From the NCBI RefSeq assembly GCF_004354365.1, contig NZ_SJCY01000003.1, positions 423,191-487,190 on the forward strand: a stretch of DNA of 64,000 bases, in the 5' to 3' direction. The stretch is from Pedobacter changchengzhani (lineage in GTDB: Bacteria; Bacteroidota; Bacteroidia; Sphingobacteriales; Sphingobacteriaceae). The position numbers and the translations under genes were made by a program. This document shows, piece after piece, positions 8,252 through 17,566 of the stretch. How positions within the stretch are numbered: the first letter of the stretch is position 1; each line of letters starts with the position of its first letter. The notes under the pieces were generated by a model. It worked only from the letters and a program-made list of their open reading frames with translations, was not told the DNA's origin and did no database searches.

Positions 8252-10264
8252 ATGAATAAACTAACTTATTTGCCTTTGGTAGCATTATTTGCAGTTGCTT
8301 GTAATAATAAAAAACCGAAAGAAGAACAGCAGGCTTTATCGTCATCAAATCCGTTTTTAAAAGAAAGTACGTTGCCTTTTCAGGCGCCAGCTTTTGATAA
8401 AATAAAAAACGGAGATTTTAAGCCCGCACTTGAAGAAGGTATGAAGCAAAAGTTGGAAGAAGTAGAAAAAATTGCCAATGCTACCGATGCCCCAACGTTT
8501 GATAATACCATTTTAGCACTCGAAAAAAGTGGTCAGTTACTTGGCCGTGTAAGTAGAGTGTTTTACTTGCTAACTGGCGCCAACAACAATCCGGATTTAC
8601 AAAAGGTTAAAGCAGAAGAAGCACCCAAATTAACAGCAAATAATGATGCAGTTCTTCTAAATAGTAAGTTGTTTAAACGAGTGGAAGCTGTTTATAATCA
8701 ACGCGATCAATTAAAGTTGGATGCAGAATCAAAAACACTTGTCGAAATTTATTACCAGCGATTTGAGTTAGCGGGTGCAAAACTTTCTGATGCCGATAAA
8801 GAAAAATTGAAAAAACTTAATAAAGAGGAAGCGAGTTTGAGCGCAAAGTTTACCGAGCAACTTCAAGCTGCGGGCAAAGGACTAAAAAATACTACCCAGC
8901 AACCTGAGCTTGCTTCTATGGCAAATCGTGCAGACCGAGAAAAGTTATTCAACAAATCGTGGAATCGTGCAGAGATGAATGATGCCAATGATACAAGAAA
9001 AGGTATTTCTCGCATCGCGCAAATTCGCGCTTTGCAGGCGCAACTTTTAGGTTATAAAAATTATGCTGCATGGAAACTTCAAGATCAAATGGCTAAAACA
9101 CCCGAAGCTGTAGCATCTTTCTTTAGCAAATTAGTACCGGCGGCAACCGCTAAAGCAAAGGGCGAAGCTGCTGATATTCAAAAAGTAATCGATGCAGAAA
9201 AAGGTGGTTTTAAATTACAACCGTGGGATTGGGATTTTTATGCGGAGAAAGTTAGAAAAGCAAAATTTGACTTAGATGAAAATGAAATTAAGCCTTATTT
9301 TGAGTTAAATAAAGTGCTTACAAACGGCGTATTTTATGCTGCTACACAACTTTATGGGATTACTTTTAAGGAGCGTAAAGATTTACCAGTTTACCAAGAA
9401 GATGTGCGTGTTTTTGATGTGATGGATAAAGACGGAAGTCAAATTGGTCTTTTTTATTGTGATTATTTTAAACGCGATAATAAAGATGGTGGCGCTTGGA
9501 TGAGTAATATGGTAGATCAATCTACGCTTTTTGGTACCAAGCCAGTAATTTATAATGTATGCAATTTTGCTAGGCCAGAAAAGGGCAAACCAGCTTTAAT
9601 TAGTTTTGACGATGTGACAACGATGTTTCATGAATTTGGGCATGCTTTGCACGGCTTTTTTGCCAATCAGAAATATGAGAGCCTATCAGGTACAAATGTA
9701 GCGAGAGATTATGTTGAATTTCCTTCGCAGTTTAATGAGCATTGGGCTTCTGATCCATTAGTGTTTAAAAATTATGCTGTTCACTATCAAACTGGTGCGC
9801 CAATGCCGCAAGCTTTGGTAGATAAAATTAAAAAAGCAAGTACATTTAACGAGGGTTATGCATTTACCGAAGCTTTAGCTGCATCAGAATTGGATTTGCA
9901 ATGGCATACTTTAGGTGCAAGTGCGCCGCTACAAGATGTTGATAAATTTGAAGCCGACGCTTTGAAAAGAACAAATTTAAATTTGTCTGAAGTACCTCCT
10001 CGCTATAGATCGAGCTATTTTTTACACATTTGGGCCAACGGCTATGCTGCAGGTTATTATGCCTATACCTGGACATCGATGTTAGAGAACGATGCTTTTT
10101 CTTGGTTTCAAGAGCATGGAGGTTTATCACGAGCCAACGGCCAACGTTTCCGTGATATGATATTATCAAAAGGAAATACCGAAGATTTAGGGAAGATGTT
10201 TTACAATTTCCGCGGTCATAATCCTGATATTAATCCAATGTTAAAGAAAAGAGGGCTTCTTTAG
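8252..10264 (+). CDS. dcp: M3 peptidyl-dipeptidase Dcp, lipoprotein
   Basis: 670 residues. The start MNKLTYLPLVALFAVACNN is a lipoprotein signal with Cys in a FAVAC lipobox, so it is anchored in the envelope. The zinc motif is HEFGH at 460-464 (H460, E461, H464), followed by LHGFFA and a later Glu ligand region in the FNEHWA segment. This is the Dcp/oligopeptidase A branch of M3 metallopeptidases, which releases C-terminal dipeptides. Alone on its strand; a terminator follows at 10289-10318. Confidence 0.93.
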   Translation: MNKLTYLPLVALFAVACNNKKPKEEQQALSSSNPFLKESTLPFQAPAFDKIKNGDFKPALEEGMKQKLEEVEKIANATDAPTFDNTILALEKSGQLLGRVSRVFYLLTGANNNPDLQKVKAEEAPKLTANNDAVLLNSKLFKRVEAVYNQRDQLKLDAESKTLVEIYYQRFELAGAKLSDADKEKLKKLNKEEASLSAKFTEQLQAAGKGLKNTTQQPELASMANRADREKLFNKSWNRAEMNDANDTRKGISRIAQIRALQAQLLGYKNYAAWKLQDQMAKTPEAVASFFSKLVPAATAKAKGEAADIQKVIDAEKGGFKLQPWDWDFYAEKVRKAKFDLDENEIKPYFELNKVLTNGVFYAATQLYGITFKERKDLPVYQEDVRVFDVMDKDGSQIGLFYCDYFKRDNKDGGAWMSNMVDQSTLFGTKPVIYNVCNFARPEKGKPALISFDDVTTMFHEFGHALHGFFANQKYESLSGTNVARDYVEFPSQFNEHWASDPLVFKNYAVHYQTGAPMPQALVDKIKKASTFNEGYAFTEALAASELDLQWHTLGASAPLQDVDKFEADALKRTNLNLSEVPPRYRSSYFLHIWANGYAAGYYAYTWTSMLENDAFSWFQEHGGLSRANGQRFRDMILSKGNTEDLGKMFYNFRGHNPDINPMLKKRGLL

Positions 10265-10288
10265 GAAATAAAAAGTATATAATGTTTT

Positions 10289-10318
10289 AAGCACTGGTTG
10301 TAAGATCAGTGCTTTTTT
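10289..10318 (+). terminator. Intrinsic terminator of dcp
   Basis: AAGCACTG pairs with CAGTGCTT around a 10-base loop and is followed by seven Ts. It lies between convergent dcp and the sulfurtransferase gene. Confidence 0.8.
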
Positions 10319-10351
10319 TGGTTAAAATGGCAAGTCTGATTACGGATATTT

Positions 10352-11203
10352 CTATATTTCAGTTGCAAAATTTTTGTTATTTCTAGACCATTCGCTCCAA
10401 GAGCCAACATATAGTTTTGGAATTTCTAAGCCTGCATAATCAATTGCTAAAAGTGTATGACAAGCTGTTACACCCGATCCACAATGTATAATTACGTTTT
10501 CGAAGCTATTTTTATTAATTATCGCTTCGTATTTCATGTGCAATTTTTCTGGCGTTAGAAATAATCCATCTTCATCTAAGTTGGTCGAAAAAGGAATATT
10601 TATAGATCCAGGAATATGTCCAGCTATTAAATCTAAAGGTTCGTTGCGTCCACAATAGCGGTTATTTTCCCTCACATCAATTACAGTATAATTTTCTTTC
10701 AGGGCATTTTGTTCAACTTCTTTCATCTCAACAATTGGTAAAATCCAACCGCGATGTTTATAGGTCCCACTAATCTTCGGTATTTCCACTTTATCGTTTA
10801 CAGGAAAACCTATCTTTTCTGCTTGTTGAAATCCACCATTTAAAACTTGTACATCTTCGTGCCCAATCGATTTTAACATCCACCAAAATCTTGCTGCGGC
10901 ATTTGCTCCATCTTTATCATCGTAAATAACAACGTGCCCTTGTGCCGTTATGCCAATATTTTTCAAAGTTTCGGCAAAGTCTTCAATTTTTGGTAGCGGA
11001 TGTCTTCCACCATTTGATAAGTCATCCTTTACATCTGCCAATTGTGAATTTAAATCCACAAATATTGCGGTATCCAAATGTTTTCGTTGATAGTTGGCTT
11101 TTGAAGATATACCGTTACTTACATCTACAATAATTACATTTTTACTTTTGTATAATGCTAATAATTCGTCTGCTTGAATTAAAGGTGAAATGCTATTACC
11201 CAT
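10352..11203 (-). CDS. sseA: 3-mercaptopyruvate/thiosulfate sulfurtransferase
   Basis: 283 residues with two rhodanese domains. The first (1-150) is non-catalytic. The second carries the active Cys C241 in HCGSGVTACHT, and the CGSGVT loop is the form of mercaptopyruvate sulfurtransferases rather than the CRKGVT of thiosulfate enzymes. GHIPGSINIPF is the rhodanese CH2A-like region. Cytosolic; transfers sulfane sulfur to cyanide or thiols. Last of four minus-strand genes, 87 bases after the SixA-like gene. Confidence 0.9.
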   Translation of the reverse strand: MGNSISPLIQADELLALYKSKNVIIVDVSNGISSKANYQRKHLDTAIFVDLNSQLADVKDDLSNGGRHPLPKIEDFAETLKNIGITAQGHVVIYDDKDGANAAARFWWMLKSIGHEDVQVLNGGFQQAEKIGFPVNDKVEIPKISGTYKHRGWILPIVEMKEVEQNALKENYTVIDVRENNRYCGRNEPLDLIAGHIPGSINIPFSTNLDEDGLFLTPEKLHMKYEAIINKNSFENVIIHCGSGVTACHTLLAIDYAGLEIPKLYVGSWSEWSRNNKNFATEI

Positions 11204-11290
11204 ATTTCGAGTTGTTTATTTCGGGAGTTGATATCTTTTTTATGTTCAGTATGTGATGACGTAATTTCAAAGGTTTATTTAAATTAATCC

Positions 11291-11788
11291 TTACATCTCA
11301 TCACTATTTTTCGGGTAATCGAAGAAAACTAACTCTCCAATACCTCGGCTTACCATTTCCCAACTATCAAACGCGAACGAAATTAAAACCATGCCCGAAG
11401 TTGGTATATTGTAGATGTTTGCATTGCAAAGTTCGTTTGCAAAATCAGTTAAGCCAGGATTGTGCCCGAACAAAACTACTGTATCCGCTTCACTATTAAA
11501 CTCATTTACAATTTGCAATAGGGTAGAAGTGTTGGCTTCGTAAATACCTTTAATGGTTGTAATTTGCGTTACCCCATATATTTCGGCAAAATATTTTGCG
11601 CTTTGTAAAGCTCTATTTGCCGGACTGCTTACCATTAAATTAAACTTAAAGCCTTTGTTTATCAAGCGTTCGGCCATTTCTGGGGCATTTTCTTTACCAC
11701 GATTATTTAAAGGTCTATCGAAATCTGCTAATCCTGCATTTCCCCAATCCGATTTAGAGTGACGGACTAATAATAATTGCTTAGCCAT
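11291..11788 (-). CDS. SixA-like histidine phosphatase
   Basis: 165 residues of the branch-1 histidine phosphatase superfamily. The catalytic H10 sits in LLLVRHSKSDW, and the second His is in VVLFGHNPGLTDFAN. The short length and RHSKS motif resemble SixA, which dephosphorylates phosphohistidine on proteins; the actual substrate is not determinable. The start overlaps the end of the GT9 gene by 8 bases, indicating co-translation. Confidence 0.85.
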   Translation of the reverse strand: MAKQLLLVRHSKSDWGNAGLADFDRPLNNRGKENAPEMAERLINKGFKFNLMVSSPANRALQSAKYFAEIYGVTQITTIKGIYEANTSTLLQIVNEFNSEADTVVLFGHNPGLTDFANELCNANIYNIPTSGMVLISFAFDSWEMVSRGIGELVFFDYPKNSDEM

Positions 11789-12812
11789 TTAGTTTTTCTT
11801 TAATTTTATTTACAATTGTTTGTGGATTGATCAAATCCATGCAACTTTCAACACCACAAATACAGGGTTTGTTTCCGTAAATAGAGTTAGGTCTTGAGGG
11901 ATGATCGATTTGAATGCAATCATTCTCTAACTGTCCGTAGCCCAAAAAGCCAGCATAAGGGTGTGTTGGTCCCCAAACTGAAACAACAGGAATTGCCATT
12001 AATGATGCCATGTGCATGCCCGAAGAATCCATACTTAGCATTAAATCTAAATTAGATATAATGTTTAACTCTTCGGTAAGTGTGAAATTCCCGATTAAAT
12101 TATGGGTATTTTGGAATTTTGTGCACCATTTTTCTGCGACCTCTTGCTCCGACTTTCCACCGCCAAAAATAAAAACTTCATAACCTAATTTTGTTAAGTC
12201 GGCAAGCACTTCCTCCATTTTATTTAGCGGATAAACTTTATAAATGTGTTGTGCGAAAGGTGCTATTCCGATTTTTTTAATTGAATGATCTTTAAATAAT
12301 CCTTTTGCTTCAGCAGGAAGTGGTTTTTGATTTTTAATCAATTTATGACTGAGCTCAATTTTGAAATTCAATTGCCGAAAAACATCAGCGTAGCGTTCTA
12401 CAGTTTTTCGTAATGGTTTGAAGATTTTATTGTTAAGTCTGGTTAAAGCTTTTTTTTCTGCTCTACCTTTGTCAATTCGCCTAATTTTCGTTCCCGCAAA
12501 GCGGAAAAATGTCGAAATGGTTCTACTGCGAATGTTATCGTGTAAATCTGCAACGGCAGTAGGTTTGTATTTGCGAAGGGCTTGAAATAGTTTATATAGC
12601 CCTAAAACACCTTTATGCAAGTTGTTAGGCTGGATGGCGTGGAATGTTAAATTCGGAATATCAATAAAAAATGGTTTAAACGTATTTCTACTAACCATTA
12701 TGAGTTCTACTGAGGGATTTTGACTAGAAAACTCTTTTAAAACTGAAGCCACCATCGCAACATCGCCCATAGCCGAGAAACGTAAAACGATGATTTTTTC
12801 TTTTAAGTGCAT
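11781..12812 (-). CDS. Glycosyltransferase family 9 (heptosyltransferase-like)
   Basis: 343 residues starting at ATG 12812, giving MHLKEKIIVLRFSAMGDV, the usual N-terminus of ADP-heptose:LPS heptosyltransferases. An upstream in-frame GTG (12842) would add ten residues encoded by a dispersed repeat and is rejected. Family landmarks are SMDSSGMHMASLMAIPVVSVWGPTHP and a C-terminal CICGVESCM. It probably adds a sugar to lipopolysaccharide core or another glycan at the cytosolic face of the inner membrane. Upstream lies DUF4254, a common partner of glycan genes in this phylum. Confidence 0.9.
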   Translation of the reverse strand: MHLKEKIIVLRFSAMGDVAMVASVLKEFSSQNPSVELIMVSRNTFKPFFIDIPNLTFHAIQPNNLHKGVLGLYKLFQALRKYKPTAVADLHDNIRSRTISTFFRFAGTKIRRIDKGRAEKKALTRLNNKIFKPLRKTVERYADVFRQLNFKIELSHKLIKNQKPLPAEAKGLFKDHSIKKIGIAPFAQHIYKVYPLNKMEEVLADLTKLGYEVFIFGGGKSEQEVAEKWCTKFQNTHNLIGNFTLTEELNIISNLDLMLSMDSSGMHMASLMAIPVVSVWGPTHPYAGFLGYGQLENDCIQIDHPSRPNSIYGNKPCICGVESCMDLINPQTIVNKIKEKLNG

Positions 12813-12825
12813 AGGTGTTGACGTG

Positions 12826-12911
12826 TCGTCATTGCTAGGCACGAAGCAATCCTAATTCTATGAGTTAAAATAGCGATTGTTGTAAGATTGCTTCGTACCT
12901 CGCAATGACGA
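12826..12911. repeat. CGTCATTGC-type inverted repeat element
   Basis: The arms 12826-12851 and 12886-12911 are 26 bp each and complementary at 24 positions, around a 34-bp AT-rich centre. The outer ends read TCGTCATTGC and GCAATGACGA. Elements with CGTCATTGCGAG ends and a GAAGCAATC core are, from memory, dispersed through Bacteroidota genomes. It sits between DUF4254 and the GT9 gene. Confidence 0.75.
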
Positions 12912-12940
12912 TTTTTTAAACTTTTGTTATTTAATCTTTT

Positions 12941-12966
12941 ATCCCCAAACCCCAAAGGGGCTTTTA
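12941..12966 (-). other. CCCCTTTGGGG hairpin downstream of DUF4254
   Basis: Read on the minus strand, AAAGCCCCTTTGGGG forms a 4-bp GC stem and is followed by a second TTTGGGG. It lies just past the stop of the DUF4254 gene and may help end its transcript or be a small dispersed repeat. Confidence 0.35.
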
Positions 12967-12988
12967 TTACGCAAGTAGCTTTAGTCTT

Positions 12989-13591
12989 TTAGCTTTTTCT
13001 GTACAAAACTGGATTCAAACTAGGATCGTTGTACATTTTCATTTGCTTATACACTTTCATGTATTTTTTTCCAGCTTCTATATCGGCCAGTAATTCATCA
13101 ATGCTTGTAGATAAATCATCGCGTTGCGATAATAATACATTTAATTTTATTTGGCATTGCTCACGGTGTGCCGTAGAAGCTGTAGAACGCTCCGCTTCCT
13201 CACGCATGTGGTAGATTTTTAATGCTAAAATAGATAATCTATCTAACGCCCACGCCGGACTTTCGCTATTAATTTTTGCATCTTGCAAAGCAGATACTTT
13301 GTTGTATAAATTTAAAAAATAGCCATCAATAAACTCAACCATATCCGTACGAATTTGATTTTGTGCATCAATGCGTCTCTTCCAGCTCAAACCTTCAACA
13401 GGATCAATATTTGGGTTGCGAACAACATCTTCCATGTGCCATTGTGCAGTGTCTATCCAATTTTTAACATAAAAAAGATGCTCCAAACTATCCTGATTAT
13501 AAGGATTTTGTATGGCTTGATCGATGTTATCAAACTTGTGATAGTCGGTTATTACTTGATTAAATACGCGGTTGGCAATTTCACTTATCAT
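12989..13591 (-). CDS. DUF4254 domain protein
   Basis: 200 residues, all-helical and rich in charged residues, with the family's NPYNQDSLEHLFYVKNWIDTAQWHMEDVVR, DRLSILALKIYHM and final LNPVLYR. DUF4254 proteins are found in Bacteroidota beside heptosyltransferase-like and other glycan genes, as here. Function unknown. No signal peptide or membrane segment. The start ATG at 13591 precedes the conserved block directly. Confidence 0.85.
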   Translation of the reverse strand: MISEIANRVFNQVITDYHKFDNIDQAIQNPYNQDSLEHLFYVKNWIDTAQWHMEDVVRNPNIDPVEGLSWKRRIDAQNQIRTDMVEFIDGYFLNLYNKVSALQDAKINSESPAWALDRLSILALKIYHMREEAERSTASTAHREQCQIKLNVLLSQRDDLSTSIDELLADIEAGKKYMKVYKQMKMYNDPSLNPVLYRKS

Positions 13592-13612
13592 GTAGCAAAG
13601 ATATTAAAAGAT

Positions 13613-13672
13613 TGTTATCAGTTTGTAGTTATCAGTTTTGAGTTACTAGTTATAAGTTACTGGTTGCGAGTT
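13613..13672 (+). repeat. Degenerate GTTATCAGTT-type tandem repeat
   Basis: About six imperfect copies of a 9-11 base unit (GTTATCAGTT, GTAGTTATCAG, GAGTTACTAG, TATAAGTTACTG) lie just upstream of the DUF4254 start. No inverted arm is seen here, unlike the arrays at 25690, 40341 and 61668. Confidence 0.55.
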
Positions 13673-13782
13673 TGGAACCTTAGATTTCGCCCGATGGGAT
13701 GCCTTTGATATAATTTTTGGTTTTCCAATTTAAGAAATTAAATTTTATAATAATTAAAACAATCAGTTGGAGAACGAATTTC

Positions 13783-13863
13783 CCCTAAACCCTAAACCCT
13801 AAACCCTAAACCCTAAACCCTAAACCCTAAACCCTAAACCCTAAACCCTAAACCCTAAACCCT
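13783..13863. repeat. Telomere-like (CCCTAAA)n tandem array
   Basis: Eleven perfect CCCTAAA units run from 13783 to 13859, followed by a partial CCCT. The array overlaps the end of polX: on the coding strand it reads (TTTAGGG)n, and the TAG stop at 13857-13855 is the TAG inside one unit. The unit is identical to the plant-type telomere repeat, but the flanks are ordinary bacterial genes. Confidence 0.97.
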
Positions 13864-15531
13864 TTTCCCTTCAAAATACGCCGTAATTTCCACCAACGAA
13901 AATGCATTTAAACATTTTTCGGCACTTAATCCGCCCTTGCGACCAACCATAATGCCATAACGCATATCATGAAAACCTTCTGTTCTATGTGCATCGGAAT
14001 TTATAGAAAGTAGCACACCTTTTTCTAACGCATAACGATGCCAACGCCAATCTAAATCTAAACGTAACGGATTTGCATTAATTTCGATCACAACTTTATT
14101 AGCCGCACAGGCATCAATAATTTTTTTATAATCAATCGGGTAGCCTGCACGAGTTAGCAATAATCTTCCCGTTGGATGACCGAGAATGGTTGTGTACGGG
14201 TTTTCTATGGCTTTTAGTAGTCGCGTAGTTGCCTTTTCTTCATCCATTCGTAAATTGCTGTGAACAGATGCCACAACAAAATCGAAGCTTTTTAAAACTT
14301 CGTCCGAATAATCTAACGACCCGTCGTTTAAAATATCACTTTCTATGCCTTTAAATATTTTAAAAGGAGCCAATTTTTCATTAAGCGCATCAATTTCTTT
14401 GTGCTGTGCAAATACGCGTTCCTCATTTAATCCTTTGGCGTAAAAAGCGGTTTTAGAATGGTCGCAGATGCCAAAATACTGCATATTTAATGTTTCCTTG
14501 CAATAAATAGCCATTTCCTCCAAAGTATGCACTCCATCACTATAAGTAGAGTGATTGTGCAAACTTCCTTTTAAATCTTCGTAGGTAATTAAATTAGGTA
14601 GTTTATTTGCTATCGCAAGTTCAATTTCGTCGAAATCTTCTCTAAGTTCTGGTTCGATAAAAGCCAATCCAGCTCTGCTGTAAATATCTTTTTCGGTTGA
14701 GAAAGACCCATTGCCTGCCAATTTCAAAACCTTTTCTACATGTTCTGCATTTCCAGTTTGCTTAAACCATTCTAGGTAAAAGTTCTCTTTGGGTATAACT
14801 GAAATTCTAATTTTCAATCCTGATGCGTTGGTTGCTAAGAAAGCATTTTCGCCTGCGATAATGGATATATGTGTAAAATTTAATAATTCCTGCTCAACTG
14901 TTTCAGGGTTTTCAGCACCAATAACAAAGTCTAATTCATCAATTATTTCGCAATAACGACGATATTGACCAGCAAAACCTAATGATGAATTATGATCTAC
15001 TTTTACCAACCACTCAGAAATTTGAGTAAAAAGCGTACTTGCATAAGCTTCTACCTTTGCATATAAAAACCTACCGTTGGCCGCCAACTTAAACTCAATG
15101 GCATTTTTAATTTCCTCTTGTGTTTTTAAGCCAAAGCCTTTCGCTTCAATTAATCTATTTTCATTACAGGCATAATAAAGTTCGCCAATACTTTCTATAC
15201 CAAGCACGCGCCAAATAATGGCTATTTTTTTTGGCCCGATACCTTTAATATCTAGCATCTCAACTACACCTTCAGGAGTTTTAGCAATAATGGTTTTGAG
15301 CTCTTCAAGTTCGCCAGTTTGTAAAAGCTCAACAATTTTAGATGCAAGGCTCTTGCCAATTCCATCAATTTTGTCAATCTCATCAATGGGTTTATCTTTT
15401 ATGGCAAAAGGCAACTTATCAATTTTAAAATATGCATTGGCAATCGATTTTATTTTGAAGGGATTCTCTTCATGTAATTCCATCAATTGCGATAATAGAC
15501 GTAATGTGCGGGCGATGGCCTTGTTTTCCAT
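13855..15531 (-). CDS. polX: PolX family protein: degenerate polymerase, intact PHP nuclease
   Basis: 558 residues from ATG 15531 (MENKAIARTLRLLS); an ATG 36 bases further up adds a non-conserved tail. Order: helix-hairpin-helix region with DGIGKSLASKIVELL and IKGIGPKKIA, a Pol-beta-like palm, then a C-terminal PHP domain. The palm is damaged: GQYRR replaces GS-RR, the metal pair reads E199-L-D201 instead of D-x-D, and the third Asp position is R242. The PHP domain keeps H325-N-H327, ICDHSK, FKGIE, SVHSN, GHPTGR and NSDAH. It is probably a 3'-5' exonuclease or AP nuclease in repair without strand-filling activity (inference). Confidence 0.9.
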   Translation of the reverse strand: MENKAIARTLRLLSQLMELHEENPFKIKSIANAYFKIDKLPFAIKDKPIDEIDKIDGIGKSLASKIVELLQTGELEELKTIIAKTPEGVVEMLDIKGIGPKKIAIIWRVLGIESIGELYYACNENRLIEAKGFGLKTQEEIKNAIEFKLAANGRFLYAKVEAYASTLFTQISEWLVKVDHNSSLGFAGQYRRYCEIIDELDFVIGAENPETVEQELLNFTHISIIAGENAFLATNASGLKIRISVIPKENFYLEWFKQTGNAEHVEKVLKLAGNGSFSTEKDIYSRAGLAFIEPELREDFDEIELAIANKLPNLITYEDLKGSLHNHSTYSDGVHTLEEMAIYCKETLNMQYFGICDHSKTAFYAKGLNEERVFAQHKEIDALNEKLAPFKIFKGIESDILNDGSLDYSDEVLKSFDFVVASVHSNLRMDEEKATTRLLKAIENPYTTILGHPTGRLLLTRAGYPIDYKKIIDACAANKVVIEINANPLRLDLDWRWHRYALEKGVLLSINSDAHRTEGFHDMRYGIMVGRKGGLSAEKCLNAFSLVEITAYFEGKRV

Positions 15532-15644
15532 AAGCGGTAAAATTAGGAAACCATTGTGGTTTTTCAAATTGGAAAACGGGAAATAAAATAAAAGCCGAAT
15601 TTTATAAAATGAAATTTAGCTAAGTTTTAGTTCAGTGTAAAACA

Positions 15645-15677
15645 AAAGAAGTCAAGTTTAAAAAACTTGACTTCTTT
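15645..15677 (-). terminator. Terminator of sppA
   Basis: AAAGAAGTCAAGTT (15645-15658) and AACTTGACTTCTTT (15664-15677) form a perfect 14-bp stem with a short A/T loop. Read on the minus strand it lies between the sppA stop and polX, with a short T-rich tail. Confidence 0.75.
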
Positions 15678-15745
15678 GAAATTTAAATCAACGTAAATAT
15701 TGCACTATACATATTTGATTGATAGCTATTTGGAAATAAATAAAT

Positions 15746-17512
15746 TTATTTTATCACCGCTTCAAAAGGCATCCTTGCTTGCATACCCGAGCTTCCCATT
15801 ACCTTTTTAATTTGTTGATATAGTAAATAATTATCACCTAGTTCTTGCTTAGCATAATAAGTTTTTACTTTATCGGTACCATCGGTAAGTAACGACTTAA
15901 TTGGGTCAACAACTTCTGGGTATTCTACAACCTTATAATTTTTTAGTTTCGCTTTTTTTGCTGCAGATTTAATGGCATCGTTAAAACTGCCTACTCTATC
16001 TGCTAAACCAATTTGTACGGCATCTGTTCCTACCCAAACGTGGCCACCGCCAACACTATCGATATAAGTTTTGGTTTTTTTTCTGCCATCCGCTACGCGA
16101 GTGATAAAACCATCATAAAACCTATTTAATTCACCTTGAATGATAAATTTTTCTCCTGCTGTCATTGGTCTATTAGTTGACATTATATCGGCATACTTGC
16201 CGGTTTTTACACCATCGAAAGTAACGCCAAGTTTATTCGTTAACAAATTTTGAAAGTTTGGTATGAGGCCGAATATGCCAATAGAACCTGTAATAGAATT
16301 TGGCTGTACAAAAATACTATCTGCTGCACATGCGATGTAATATCCGCCAGATGCGGCAACATCTCCAAAAGAGGCAATAACTGGCTTTTCCTTTTTGGCC
16401 AAAACCACTTCTCTCCAAATTACATCAGAAGCTAAAGCATCGCCACCAGGAGAATTTACACGCAACACAATTGCTTTAATATCGTCATCCAATCTGGCTT
16501 TTCTAATCGCTCTTGATATGCGTTCAGATCCAATTTGATTGTCGTTGCCTTCGCCACCAGAAATTTCGCCACTGGCATAAATAATTGCAACCTTATCTTC
16601 TCCCGTTTCTTTATCAGAGTTGCTTGTTGCATAATCGTTTATAGTTACCGAGCGGATGGTTTCTTTTTTAGAACGGCCTGATAATTTTCTAAGTTCATCT
16701 AAAATCTGATCTTTGTACATCAGTCCATCAACCAACTTAAAATCTACCGCATCTTGTGCTTTTTGAATTTTATAATCATCGGCTATTGCATATAAACTGT
16801 CTTTTTGCACATTTCTTGATTGCGCAATATCGGTAAGAAAAGTATTGTATAAGCCGTTAACATAAGCGGTAACCTGAGTACGGTTATAATCGCTCATTTT
16901 ATCTAAAATGTAGGGCTCTACGGCACTTTTATAATTGCCAACACGGATAACTTGCATTTCTACACCAGCTTTTTCTAAAGTACCTTTAAAAAAAGTTAAT
17001 TCAGATTTAAAGCCTTTAAACTCTAATGAGCCTTGTGGATTGAGGTAAACCTTATCTGCTGCGGAAGCAAGATAATAAGCACCCTGCGTATAAACTTCGC
17101 TATAAGCAATGATTTGTTTGTGCGATTTTTTGAAGTCGATTAAGGCGTTTCTAACTTCGCGCATGGTGGCTAAACCGGTATTCGGACTCGTTACATTAAT
17201 ATAAATACACTTTATATTATCGTCGTTTTTTGCCCTACTGATGGATTTTAGTAAATCGTTTAATCCAATACCTTCCTTGCCACCATTACCAATTATAGGT
17301 AAATTGCCGAAAGTATTTTTTGGCGTACGCTCGGTAATGGGTTGGTTTAAATCTAAATATAACACACTGTTGCTGCTTACTGCAACACTTTTTTCTGAAC
17401 TCATGGATGAAACAGCGGCTACCACAATTACAAAGCACAAAACCCCAATAATTACAATAGATAACACAAAACCTACAACTGTTGCAAATACATATTTAAA
17501 AAATTCTCTCAT
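15746..17512 (-). CDS. sppA: Signal peptide peptidase SppA, 67K type
   Basis: 588 residues with one N-terminal membrane anchor (about 9-35) and two tandem S49 domains, as in the long SppA class. The catalytic Lys is K195 in GNYKSAVEPY and the Ser is S388 in GDVAASGGYYIACAAD, split between the two halves as in the E. coli enzyme. It degrades cleaved signal peptides at the inner membrane. Divergent from folK across only 54 bases, so the two promoters must overlap. Confidence 0.95.
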   Translation of the reverse strand: MREFFKYVFATVVGFVLSIVIIGVLCFVIVVAAVSSMSSEKSVAVSSNSVLYLDLNQPITERTPKNTFGNLPIIGNGGKEGIGLNDLLKSISRAKNDDNIKCIYINVTSPNTGLATMREVRNALIDFKKSHKQIIAYSEVYTQGAYYLASAADKVYLNPQGSLEFKGFKSELTFFKGTLEKAGVEMQVIRVGNYKSAVEPYILDKMSDYNRTQVTAYVNGLYNTFLTDIAQSRNVQKDSLYAIADDYKIQKAQDAVDFKLVDGLMYKDQILDELRKLSGRSKKETIRSVTINDYATSNSDKETGEDKVAIIYASGEISGGEGNDNQIGSERISRAIRKARLDDDIKAIVLRVNSPGGDALASDVIWREVVLAKKEKPVIASFGDVAASGGYYIACAADSIFVQPNSITGSIGIFGLIPNFQNLLTNKLGVTFDGVKTGKYADIMSTNRPMTAGEKFIIQGELNRFYDGFITRVADGRKKTKTYIDSVGGGHVWVGTDAVQIGLADRVGSFNDAIKSAAKKAKLKNYKVVEYPEVVDPIKSLLTDGTDKVKTYYAKQELGDNYLLYQQIKKVMGSSGMQARMPFEAVIK

Positions 17513-17566
17513 TTAAATGTTTTAATTTTATTTTGTAAAGATATAAAAATTGATGACGCATAATAT

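Noticed and set aside
13355..13708. 117-codon plus-strand ORF
   Set aside because: It is antisense to DUF4254 and runs into the GTTATCAG repeats; the minus-strand gene explains the region.
13783..13863. Eukaryotic telomere contamination or a linear chromosome end
   Set aside because: The array is short, lies between intact bacterial genes, and supplies the polX stop codon; there is no break in gene order.
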